The notes under the pieces: model-generated | Told to the model about the DNA's origin: nothing | The model's database searches: none | What the model saw: only the letters and a program-made list of their open reading frames with translations | Origin: Clostridiales bacterium | GTDB taxonomy: Bacteria > Bacillota > Clostridia > Christensenellales > CAG-314 | Direction of reading: 5' to 3' | Length of the DNA: 33,023 bases | NCBI GenBank assembly: GCA_004558105.1 | Contig: SFEB01000008.1 | Span: forward strand, 1-33,023 | In this document: in pieces, positions 23,181-32,500 of the stretch | How positions within the stretch are numbered: the stretch's first letter is position 1 | Layout: every line of letters begins with the position of its first letter | Program-made: the position numbers and the translations under genes

Positions 23181-24137
23181 ATGGCAAAGGTTACGACTAC
23201 GAGAAAAATAAAAAAGGAAATTTTGACGAACGTAACGGGTTTCCTCGATGCGTGTTGTCAAAAAGCCTTTCTTTCGGGCGTGTTTTTTGCCATCGGCAGT
23301 CTCACAATACGGGGACGAGATATGGTTGTTTCTCTTTCGACGGAAAACGAACAACTGTTAAAAGTGGTTCAATCGATAATGCAAACCCGTTACGGAGAAT
23401 ACTGCGAGTACGCACCCGTGTACAACAATAAGGTAAAAAACAAAACGGTTTTCGAAATGGTCGTGCATTGTACGGACGCCATGTACGACGCTCACGTATT
23501 GGTAAACGACGGAGGTATGACGTTAGCCGACAGTATTCACCCGTCGGTAGCGGAAAAAGACTGTTGCAGTCGTTCTTTCGTAAAAGGTTTATTCGTGGGT
23601 TGCGGAACGGCGTCTTTTCCTCCGGAAAACAGCAACAGCGGCTATCATCTTGAGTTTTTCGTTTCCCGTCCTGCCGTTGCGGACAGTCTGGTAGAGTTTT
23701 TGGGGACGAAAGGCTTTCACTTTAAACAATCGACGAGGGGAGACGGGGTGGTTGTTTACGTAAAGGACAGCGGTACCGTTGCCGACTTACTGTCGTATAT
23801 GGACGCTCCTCAATCGTTGTTTGAATTGGAAAACCTGCTGGTCAACAAAAGCATACGCAATACGGTAAACAGGCAACAAAACTGTTATATCGCCAATCTC
23901 GGCAAAGCGGTTGCCGCTTCGGTCAAGCAGGTAAAAGCAATAGAGTATATAGAACGGGAGAAAGGGCTGGATTACCTTCCCGACAACCTTGCCGCGGTGG
24001 CTCGCGCCCGACTTGCCGACACGTCCGCGAGTTTAGAAGAGTTGTCGGAACAGTTTGAAGGATTGACCAAGAGCGGAATCGCGCACAGGTTGCGCAAAAT
24101 CGAACAGATAGCAAAAAAATTAGGAAAAGAAGATTAA
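23181..24137 (+). CDS. whiA: DNA-binding protein WhiA
   Basis: A protein of about 318 residues. The N-terminal half is a degenerate LAGLIDADG homing-endonuclease fold (CGTASFPPENSNSGYHLEF is the second half's signature), followed by RNTVNRQQNCYIANLGKAV and a C-terminal helix-turn-helix (SLEELSEQFEGLTKSGIAHR). WhiA regulates sporulation in Streptomyces and affects division and chromosome segregation in Bacillus. ATG 23181 is preferred; GTG 23172 in the same frame is possible. The usual neighbours rapZ and yvcK are absent between murB and whiA. Confidence 0.92.
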   Translation: MAKVTTTRKIKKEILTNVTGFLDACCQKAFLSGVFFAIGSLTIRGRDMVVSLSTENEQLLKVVQSIMQTRYGEYCEYAPVYNNKVKNKTVFEMVVHCTDAMYDAHVLVNDGGMTLADSIHPSVAEKDCCSRSFVKGLFVGCGTASFPPENSNSGYHLEFFVSRPAVADSLVEFLGTKGFHFKQSTRGDGVVVYVKDSGTVADLLSYMDAPQSLFELENLLVNKSIRNTVNRQQNCYIANLGKAVAASVKQVKAIEYIEREKGLDYLPDNLAAVARARLADTSASLEELSEQFEGLTKSGIAHRLRKIEQIAKKLGKED

Positions 24138-24163
24138 CGCAAAAGAAGATACGGAGATAAGCA

Positions 24164-27100
24164 ATGGAACAAAAAGAAATGGCGCAAAATCAACCCGAAC
24201 GCAGTCGGGACGGAAACGGGCAGTTCGTTCATCTGCACGTCCATACGGAGTACAGTTTGTTGGACGGCGCCGCTCGCATCAATCTTATGACGGAGGGGGA
24301 CAAAGCGAAAAAAATCGAGCCGAGGAGCCGGTTTTTTGAACTCTGCAAAGAAAAAAACATGCCTGCCGTGGCGATTACCGACCACGGAAACATGTACGGC
24401 GCCTACCAGTTTTATAAACTTGCAAAACTGTCGGGGATAAAGCCCATTATCGGTTGCGAATTTTATATGACGGAGGATCTTAACGTCAAGACGGGCGACG
24501 TAAAGCGAGAATTGTACCATCTCGTTTTGCTGGCCAAAAACGACGTGGGATATAAAAATCTCGTAAAACTCAATTCCATTGCGTTTGTCGACGGCTTTTA
24601 CTACAAGCCCCGTATAGATTTTGAAACGTTGAAAAAATACCACGAAGGGCTTATTTGCCTGTCGGCTTGTATCGCAGGACAGTTACCCCGTCTGTTAAAA
24701 TTCGACAGATGGGACGAGGCGAGAGAGCTTGTCAGGCAATACAAAGAGCTTTTCGGAGAGGACTACTATATCGAAATTCAGGACCACGGTATAGAGGACG
24801 AAATAAGAATAATGCCGAAACTTGCCAGAATTGCGCAGGAAATGGAAGTCGAGCTCGTTGCCACCAACGACGTACACTATATCCGCGAGCAAGACGCCGA
24901 GATGCATGATATTTTGCTTTGCGTGCAGACTGGTGCCTATTACGACGAACCCAACCGTATGCGTTTCGAGGGTACGCAGTTTTATCTAAAAGACTACGAC
25001 GAGATGTACGAATTATTTAAAGCCTACCCCCGTGCCCTTTCAAATACGCTGGTCATTGCCGACAAATGCAACGTGGAAATCAAGCGTAAACCGCTTTTGC
25101 CGCCCTACGTTCCCGAAAACGGCATGTCGGCTTACGATTTTCTCAAAGACCTGATGGAAAAAGGTCTGGTCGAACGTTACGGAACGATAACCCCCGAGAT
25201 CAGGGCCAGAGCCGACTATGAGTTGGAAATAGTCAGCACGAAGGGTTTTGTGGAGTATTACCTCATCGTATGGGATTTTATCAACTACGCGCGCAGTCAG
25301 GGGATACCCGTCGGTCCGGGAAGAGGCAGCGGCGCGGGCAGTATCATCGCCTACGCCATAGGTATCACGCAGGTCGAACCGTTGCGTTACGACTTGTATT
25401 TCGAGCGTTTTTTAAACCCCGAAAGAAAAAGCATGCCCGACTTCGATATCGACTTTTGCATGGACCGTCGGCAGGAGGTTATCGACTACGTCATTCGCAA
25501 ATACGGCAAGGAACGGGTGTCGCAAATAATAACTTTCGGCACTATGGCGGCTAAAAACGCCGTAAAAGACGTCGCGCGCGCCCTGCGAGTCCCGTTCGAC
25601 GAGGTCAATAAAATAACCAAACTTATGCCCAACGGCAAAGTCCAGTTGGGAAATATTCTCGGTTTAAATCCCAAAAAGCAAGACGAGGCTATTCAGGAAC
25701 TGGTCGATTTGTATAACGGCGATTATTCCTTAAAACGCATTTTCGACCTTGCCATGGCGGTGGAGGGTATGCCCAGACAGACGGGCATGCATGCCGCGGG
25801 CGTAGTTATTTGCAGCGAGGACATTTCCGACAATATTCCGTTGCAACGAAGCGGAACGGATATTACTACTCAATTTGACAAAAACGAAGTTGAAGAACTG
25901 GGCATGCTCAAAATGGACTTTTTGGGTTTGCGCACACTGACCGACATTGACAAGACGATAAAGAAGGTAAAGAAAAACACGGGAGAAGATATCGATTTCA
26001 GCAAATGCTCTTACGACGATCCTGCCGTGTTCAATCTTATCGCCAACGGCGACACCAACGCCGTGTTCCAGTTGGAAAGCAGCGGAATGCAAAAGATGAT
26101 GAAGGAGTTGAAACCCGACTGCATGGAAGATATTCTGGCAGGAATAGCGTTGTACCGCCCCGGTCCCATGCAGTTTATAGGCGACTACATCAACGGAAAG
26201 CACAATCCCGATAAAATTTCCTATCTGCACCCGTTGCTCGAACCTATTCTTAAGACGACCTACGGTTGTATGGTTTATCAGGAACAAATAATGGCTATCT
26301 TTCGTGAACTGGCTGGTTATTCGTTCGGACAAGCGGACATCGTCCGTCGTGCCATGGGCAAGAAAGATATGCAAAAGATGATAAAGCAACGCGATATCTT
26401 TATCAACGGCGACCCGAACGACCCCGTTCATCCGATAGAGGGCGCGTTGGCGAGGGGCGTCAGCGAAGAAGCGGCAAACGCGTTGTTCGATCAGATGCTT
26501 AAATTTGCAGAGTACTGCTTTAACAAGGCGCATTCGGCGGCGTACGCATACGTTACTTATCAGACGGCGTATCTAAAACTTTATCATCCCGTCGAGTATT
26601 TTTGCGCCGCACTTGACAACCGCATTACCAACATCGACGACATCAAAAAGCATATCGGTTTTTGTCTGGAAAAAAACATTAAGATTCTGCCGCCCGACAT
26701 CAATAAGAGCGGAGTAAACTTTGAAACGGAAAACGGACAGATTCGTTTTGCTCTTGCGGGCATAAAAGGAATCGGTGCGTCGAGCATAGAAAAGATTATA
26801 GAAGAAAGGGACGCCAACGGACCGTTCAAGGATATTAAAGATTTTATCAAACGGGTTGACAGCAGTGCGCTCAATAAAAAGTTAGTGGAAAACCTTATCA
26901 AAGCCGGTGCTTTCGATTATTCCGGCGATACCCGTTTAGGGCTTATGCGGCAATACGAGCAAATGATGGACGCCGCCGCAAACGATAAAAAGAAAAAGGA
27001 AAGCGGACAGTTCAGTTTGTTCGACATGGGGCTCGGCGAGGACGGGCTGAGTTCTTTTAAAATCGACAACAGCGAGGAGTACGGCAACAAGGTTAAGTTG

Positions 27101-27784
27101 CTGTACGAAAAAGAAGTTCTCGGTCTTTACATTACCGGCAACCCGCTGGCGGAATATCAGGCAGAACTTGCCAAATTTGATTTCAATACCGGCGTCGTCA
27201 ATATGTCCGCAGACGAAGAAAGCGAAGAGCAGATTGACGAAACGGTAGAAGAATTGGAGGGCAAGCGCGTCAGACTTGCCGGTATTCTTACCAACGTCAA
27301 AAAAATAGTCACCAAAAAGAATCAGGCGATGGCGACGGCAAAAGTAGAAGACCTTTACGGTTCCATCGATATCACGGTTTTTCCAAAGGCTTATGCGCCG
27401 GTTAAGGACAGTCTTGTAGAAGACGCCGTCGTTATCGTGGAAGGACGTTTGTCGCTCAAAGAGGAGCATCCGAAAATGTTGGTGGATAAGGTCACCCCGT
27501 GGGAGCTCAACACCCAGCAGTCGGGGCAAACCGTAAAGACGGGCAACGCTTCGGACGTACGCGACGAGTCGAGCAGGTTTTACGTAAAACTCTCGTGCGG
27601 ACAGTACGACGCGGTATGCGACGTCTTGGAAGCTTATTCGGGCGACGTCCCCGTGGTTCTGGTGATAGACGGTAAAAAAATGCAGGCCACGCAACGCGTG
27701 CGTCATGCCAACGGATTGACTTACGAACTGGAAAGCATAGTCGGAGAGGGCAACGCCGTTTTCGTAGAAAAACAAAAAAAGTAA
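24164..27784 (+). CDS. dnaE: DNA polymerase III subunit alpha
   Basis: A 1206-residue replicative polymerase of the DnaE type. In order: N-terminal PHP domain (HLHVHTEYSLLDGAARI at about 22-38, then DHGNMYG), polymerase core with GPGRGSGAGS near 380 and PDFDIDF (D428 and D430 are catalytic), fingers with MPRQTGMHAAGVVI and YQEQIMAI, the helix-hairpin-helix part (ALAGIKGIGASSIEKI), and an OB-fold near 1032-1115 (RVRLAGILTNVKK). The PHP metal residues look intact. There is no proofreading exonuclease insertion as in PolC. It starts after GGAGA, 26 bases behind whiA. Confidence 0.97.
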   Translation: MEQKEMAQNQPERSRDGNGQFVHLHVHTEYSLLDGAARINLMTEGDKAKKIEPRSRFFELCKEKNMPAVAITDHGNMYGAYQFYKLAKLSGIKPIIGCEFYMTEDLNVKTGDVKRELYHLVLLAKNDVGYKNLVKLNSIAFVDGFYYKPRIDFETLKKYHEGLICLSACIAGQLPRLLKFDRWDEARELVRQYKELFGEDYYIEIQDHGIEDEIRIMPKLARIAQEMEVELVATNDVHYIREQDAEMHDILLCVQTGAYYDEPNRMRFEGTQFYLKDYDEMYELFKAYPRALSNTLVIADKCNVEIKRKPLLPPYVPENGMSAYDFLKDLMEKGLVERYGTITPEIRARADYELEIVSTKGFVEYYLIVWDFINYARSQGIPVGPGRGSGAGSIIAYAIGITQVEPLRYDLYFERFLNPERKSMPDFDIDFCMDRRQEVIDYVIRKYGKERVSQIITFGTMAAKNAVKDVARALRVPFDEVNKITKLMPNGKVQLGNILGLNPKKQDEAIQELVDLYNGDYSLKRIFDLAMAVEGMPRQTGMHAAGVVICSEDISDNIPLQRSGTDITTQFDKNEVEELGMLKMDFLGLRTLTDIDKTIKKVKKNTGEDIDFSKCSYDDPAVFNLIANGDTNAVFQLESSGMQKMMKELKPDCMEDILAGIALYRPGPMQFIGDYINGKHNPDKISYLHPLLEPILKTTYGCMVYQEQIMAIFRELAGYSFGQADIVRRAMGKKDMQKMIKQRDIFINGDPNDPVHPIEGALARGVSEEAANALFDQMLKFAEYCFNKAHSAAYAYVTYQTAYLKLYHPVEYFCAALDNRITNIDDIKKHIGFCLEKNIKILPPDINKSGVNFETENGQIRFALAGIKGIGASSIEKIIEERDANGPFKDIKDFIKRVDSSALNKKLVENLIKAGAFDYSGDTRLGLMRQYEQMMDAAANDKKKKESGQFSLFDMGLGEDGLSSFKIDNSEEYGNKVKLLYEKEVLGLYITGNPLAEYQAELAKFDFNTGVVNMSADEESEEQIDETVEELEGKRVRLAGILTNVKKIVTKKNQAMATAKVEDLYGSIDITVFPKAYAPVKDSLVEDAVVIVEGRLSLKEEHPKMLVDKVTPWELNTQQSGQTVKTGNASDVRDESSRFYVKLSCGQYDAVCDVLEAYSGDVPVVLVIDGKKMQATQRVRHANGLTYELESIVGEGNAVFVEKQKK

Positions 27785-27799
27785 ACAAAAGGGAAAAAA

Positions 27800-29458
27800 G
27801 TGAAACAAGGCGATTTAATAAAGTTTTTCATAACCGATTTAGGAAGTAACGGCGAGGGCGTCGGCAAGTACGGAGAAAATTACGTTTACGCACCGTTTGT
27901 ACTTCCCGACGAGTATATTTCGGCGCGCGTGACTTTCTCAAAGAAAACCACGCTTTTTGCTACGGCAAAGGAAATAATAAAGCCGTCGAAAAGCAGAGTC
28001 GTTCCGCATTGCAAGGTATTCGGCAAGTGCGGCGGCTGTCAACTTCAACACGCCTGTTACGCAACTCAGCTGGAATTTAAAAGAAAGGCAGTTAAAACCA
28101 ATTTAGAAAAAATAGGTGGCATACAGGTAGAGGTAGAACCTACCGTTCCCAGTCCGAAACAATGGGAATACCGCAACAAGGTACAGTTTCCCGTTGCGGA
28201 AAAGAACGGCAAAGCGGTGGTGGGTTTTTTTAAAAACGATACTCACACCGTCGTGCCCACTCTCACATGCCCTTTGCAAGGGAAATGGGCTGACTATATG
28301 GCGGCGGCTTTTTTGGCTTATGCAGAGCAAACGAAAACAAAACCGTACGACGAAAACAGGCACACGGGTGTTTTAAGACATCTGACGGGAAGGTATATAG
28401 ACGGGCAATTGTTGGTGACGGTTGTCGTAAACGGCGACCGATTGCCGTCATGGCGGGTTCTGGCGGAAGAATTGAAGAAGCGTTTTGGCGATTTCGGTTT
28501 GTTCGTCAACTTCAACACGGCAAAAACGAACGTTATTCTCGGTAAACGAACGGAGTGGTTATTCGGTCGTAAGGCGATAGAAAGCAGTATAGACGGAATA
28601 AAGTTTTTCGTTCGTCCCGACAGTTTTTTTCAGGTCAATTTCGACGTGATGCGCCTTATTTACGACAGGGTAAAGCAGGCGATAAGAGAGCATGAGGTTG
28701 AAGTTCTCGTCGATTGTTTCAGCGGTTCGGGAGTACTTTCGGCAGGGCTTTATCAGGAGGGCGTCAAAGAATACGCTCTTGAAATCTGTCCTTCGTCGGT
28801 TGCAGACGCGGACGACATGAAATCCGCGAACGGTTTGAAATATCTGACCAACGTATGCGGCGACGTCGCCGTAGAATTACCTAAGGTATTGGAGAAAAAC
28901 GTCGGCAAAAAGACGGCGGTCGTGTTGGACCCGCCGCGCAAAGGATTGGACAGGCCTACGGCGGAATTATTGACGACAACCCGTCCCGACGTCATCGTTT
29001 ACGTTTCGTGCGACAGTGCGACGTTAGCCCGCGACTTGAAAGTATTGACCGCAACGGGTGCGTACAAAGTCGATTTTGTTCAGCCTTACGACATGTTCCC
29101 TCAGACTAAACACGTCGAGACGTTAGTATGCTTGTCCAAAAAAACGGAAAAACATATCAACATTGACGTTGAGTTCGGAGAGGGGGAAGGACAAATCTCG
29201 CTTAAAAAACTTCAAGAAGAGTTAAACGAACAAAAACCGAAAAAGAAAACGACTTATAAAGATATTCAAGCGTATATCGAAGAAAAGTACGGATTCAAAG
29301 TGCATACGGCTTATATCGCGGAAGTGAAACGTGATTTAGGTTTGCCTATGTACGATGCACCGAACGCAGTAGAAGAATTAAAACGTCCGCGTTCACATCC
29401 AACAACTGAAATGGTAGAAGCGATAAAAGACGCTCTTAACCATTTCGAGATAATTTAA
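27800..29458 (+). CDS. rlmD: 23S rRNA (uracil-C5)-methyltransferase with C-terminal extension
   Basis: A 552-residue SAM-dependent enzyme of the RumA/RlmD family that methylates uracil in 23S rRNA (U1939 in E. coli; Gram-positive relatives may also modify U747). An N-terminal TRAM-like part is followed by the iron-sulfur ligands C71, C77, C80 and C157, the SAM loop DCFSGSG (305-311), DPPRKGLD (377-384) and the catalytic cysteine C404 in YVSCDS. Residues about 449-552 are an extra domain with a lysine-rich linker and KVHTAYIAEVKRDLGLPMY, seen in some Clostridia relatives. The start is GTG 27800 after AAAAGGGA. Confidence 0.92.
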   Translation: MKQGDLIKFFITDLGSNGEGVGKYGENYVYAPFVLPDEYISARVTFSKKTTLFATAKEIIKPSKSRVVPHCKVFGKCGGCQLQHACYATQLEFKRKAVKTNLEKIGGIQVEVEPTVPSPKQWEYRNKVQFPVAEKNGKAVVGFFKNDTHTVVPTLTCPLQGKWADYMAAAFLAYAEQTKTKPYDENRHTGVLRHLTGRYIDGQLLVTVVVNGDRLPSWRVLAEELKKRFGDFGLFVNFNTAKTNVILGKRTEWLFGRKAIESSIDGIKFFVRPDSFFQVNFDVMRLIYDRVKQAIREHEVEVLVDCFSGSGVLSAGLYQEGVKEYALEICPSSVADADDMKSANGLKYLTNVCGDVAVELPKVLEKNVGKKTAVVLDPPRKGLDRPTAELLTTTRPDVIVYVSCDSATLARDLKVLTATGAYKVDFVQPYDMFPQTKHVETLVCLSKKTEKHINIDVEFGEGEGQISLKKLQEELNEQKPKKKTTYKDIQAYIEEKYGFKVHTAYIAEVKRDLGLPMYDAPNAVEELKRPRSHPTTEMVEAIKDALNHFEII

Positions 29459-29466
29459 TAAGAATT

Positions 29467-29499
29467 AAGGAACTTGGAACTTGTGTCCGAGTTCTTTTT
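29467..29499 (+). terminator. Terminator after rlmD
   Basis: GAACTTGG (29470-29477) pairs with CCGAGTTC (29487-29494), extendable by A-T pairs, and is followed by five T residues. It separates the core genes from the A+T-rich region. The rest of the 109-base gap holds the next promoter. Confidence 0.8.
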
Positions 29500-29518
29500 C
29501 TTTGCGTATCTGTTTCGA

Positions 29519-29547
29519 TTGAAAAAGTTGGTTAAATGTTGTATAAT
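29519..29547 (+). promoter_or_regulatory. Promoter of the polymerase-recombinase chimera
   Basis: TTGAAA (29519-29524), a 17-bp spacer and a perfect TATAAT (29542-29547) make a near-consensus housekeeping promoter. The leader is short: the ribosome site AAGGAGA is at 29554-29560, seven bases before ATG 29568. Confidence 0.7.
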
Positions 29548-29567
29548 ATAGGCAAGGAGAAATTCAA

Positions 29568-32500
29568 ATGGAAATCAAAGGTTATCATATTATTTCGTTA
29601 GAAGCGAAAGATATATACGAACAAGAATTGATAAACGGCGTGGAGAAAGGGTATGTATTGCCTTCTAAAAATGACCGCGTTTATTTTGGCTTGTTCAAAA
29701 ACGTTTTAGATTATTCCCTTGATTTAATCGAACTTGAAAAGTGCTATCAAAAGAAATATAGAAACAATAGGTTTTTCTTTGAAGACGAATATAAAAACAA
29801 ATATACACTTACTATTATCAACCTTAAATTTACGTACACGTACAAGGATGAAAACAACGGAAAAGACCTTAAACAATTAAGAGAACATTTTTATAAAAAC
29901 GGTTTTAATCTCGGTGGGGTGCATTACGTTCGATATAAGAGAAGTAGCGGAAGTTCTCGTCAAGGTAAGTGCTTATTTATCGACGAAAAACTATTGAAAG
30001 CAATGGAAAAGTGGGGAGAGTGCGGATTAAAACCTACGGGGGATTTGGCTTCGTGGGAATCTTATAAATCTCTTTCTTTAAGTTCGTTAAAAGGAACGAT
30101 TGATATTCCGCTTAACGGCATATTATTTATTCAAGATTGCAAAAGCGAATTTTTTGAAGAAGTAGTAAGCGTTGAAGAGAAAGACGGCGTTTTGGTTGCT
30201 ACGACGAAAGAAACCACAATAGAAAATGATATTTGGGACGGAGAGAGTTTGCTCGACGAAAGTTTGTTTACGGGTGACTATATCGAAAAGCATATGTTAC
30301 TTCTTCGTAACAAGTTCTTCAAGTCTTGCGCGTTTAGAACAAAACTTCAAAAATGGTTTAAGGATAAAAACATAACTCTTGACGACTTAAAAGCAAGGGG
30401 ATTTATTACGCTCGCAACAGATATTAGCCAAATCGTAATGGTTACAACGCCGAACAGTATGAAATTTCTTAAGTTTATGAAAGGTGGACTTACTGAAGGT
30501 AACATTCGTAAATGGTGTGAAAAGGTTGATAGTATTTTTGGTGTGGTAAAATACGACAAGCGCACGAAATTCTTTTGCGGTAAAATGGTGCAAACAAGTT
30601 ATCAGTTTATCAACACGCTGGGCTTTACCGAAAAACAAGTAGAAGAATTATTACAACCAAGCAAAGACTATTTAACAACGATAAGAAACGACTACGATTT
30701 TATGCGCTATCATTTTAGCGATGCTTATAAACGAGAAGAAAGCGACGAAACGGAAGAACTTTCCGACGGGCTTGCTGAGCGTAGCGACGTAATCTTTAAG
30801 TTGATGGGTATTAACTACGATTTTAAGGACACCAAGTTATATTATAATTTTAGAAACGACGTTGTTGAATCGCAAAAAGATAGATTAAAGCAAGGACATA
30901 TTCTCTTACCGGGAACAACCGCAACATTGTTTGGAAATGGACCTGAAATGTTGTTAGCATTATCAGGTGAGTTTGATTTACATAGTAAGACTAACGAGCC
31001 AACGATTTTAACTAAAGGCGAAATTGCTTGTAAAAAATTTGAAAACGGCGAAAAGTTGGTTTGCGCCCGTTCTCCACATATTACGATGGGTAATTTGTAT
31101 TGCGCTACTAACAATTTATCGAATAACATTTGGGATTATTTTGATTTGGGCGAGAATATCGTTTGTGTTAATGCGATAGGTGAGAATATTCAACAACGTT
31201 TAAACGGTTGCGATTACGACTCCGACGCTATGCTTATAACGAACGATTCCTTAATTGTAAAAAGAGCGTTCGAGCAAAAGGATAAATTCAAAGTTCCTGT
31301 ATGCAGTATTAAGTCCGACGGAAAGAAAAAACCGAGCCTTGCGGAATTAGACTATAATACGAGCGAAAACAAGATAGGGCATATTGTAAACTTATCTCAA
31401 AAACTCAATTCTGATATAGAAAATGGTAAAAACGTAGATTACGTTCTCGTTTATAAACTTTCTCGATTTGGAAGAAATGCGGCAGACATATTGAATTCGT
31501 TGGCGTTATTGCAAACTTACGACGTGAATTTGATATGTATTGAAGAAGGAATTGACTCGTCTCAAACGAGTGGCAAATTACTTATTTCGGTATTGTCTGC
31601 CGTTGCTGAAATAGAAAGAGAAAATATATTAGAACAAACGATGAACGGACGCAGGGAAAAGGCTCGCCAAGGTAAATGGAATGGCGGGCCTGCTCCATAC
31701 GGATATACGATTAACGATGGCGTTTTGCAAATTGATGAAGAAGAAGCCAAAATAGTAAGAACGATTTATGAAATGTATGTAAACACGAAAATCGGATATA
31801 CGGGAATAGCTAAATATCTCAATTTGCAAGGCATAACAAAGCGACCAAGAAAGGAAAGCGACGCTAAAGTTTTTAGCGGACATTTTATACAAATACTATT
31901 AGATAATCCTGTGTATTGCGGAAAGATAGCGTACGGAAGAAGAAAACACGAACGTATTAAAGGAAAGAAAAATGAATATCACGTGGTACATCAAAAAGAG
32001 TTTTCGCTTACCGATGGCTTGCACGAAGGTATAGTAAGTAAAGAACTTTGGGAAAAGGCAAGGGATAAAAGAGTGGCAACAGGAATTAAATTAGAATCAA
32101 AAATAGGTAAAGACCGCGCGCATCTACTGACGGGTATAATAAAATGTCCGAAGTGCGGCTCAGGAATGTACGCAAACAGAGTTTGTTGGACGAAAAAGGA
32201 CGGAACGTACAAGGAAGTAATGTATTACGCTTGCAGCAGAAATAAGTTGCATAGGGGGCGTTCCTGCGATTACAGTGCGAATCTGAAAAAGACTGATATA
32301 GAGCCATTGGTTGTGGAAGTCATCAAGCATTTCGTTCAGGACGAGAAATTTGCTGCAAGCATAAAAAGCCGTATCGGTATTCAGGCGGACACCGCTAAAA
32401 TCGATGTGGAAATCGACAATTACGAAAGCAAATTGAACGAAGTGGAGCTTAATAAGTCTCGACTTGAACGAGAACTTGATTCTTTGCCCGTAGACGCAAA

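Noticed and set aside
25730..27808. Long minus-strand frames opposite dnaE
   Set aside because: dnaE is intact across the region; these frames show no domain or start signal.
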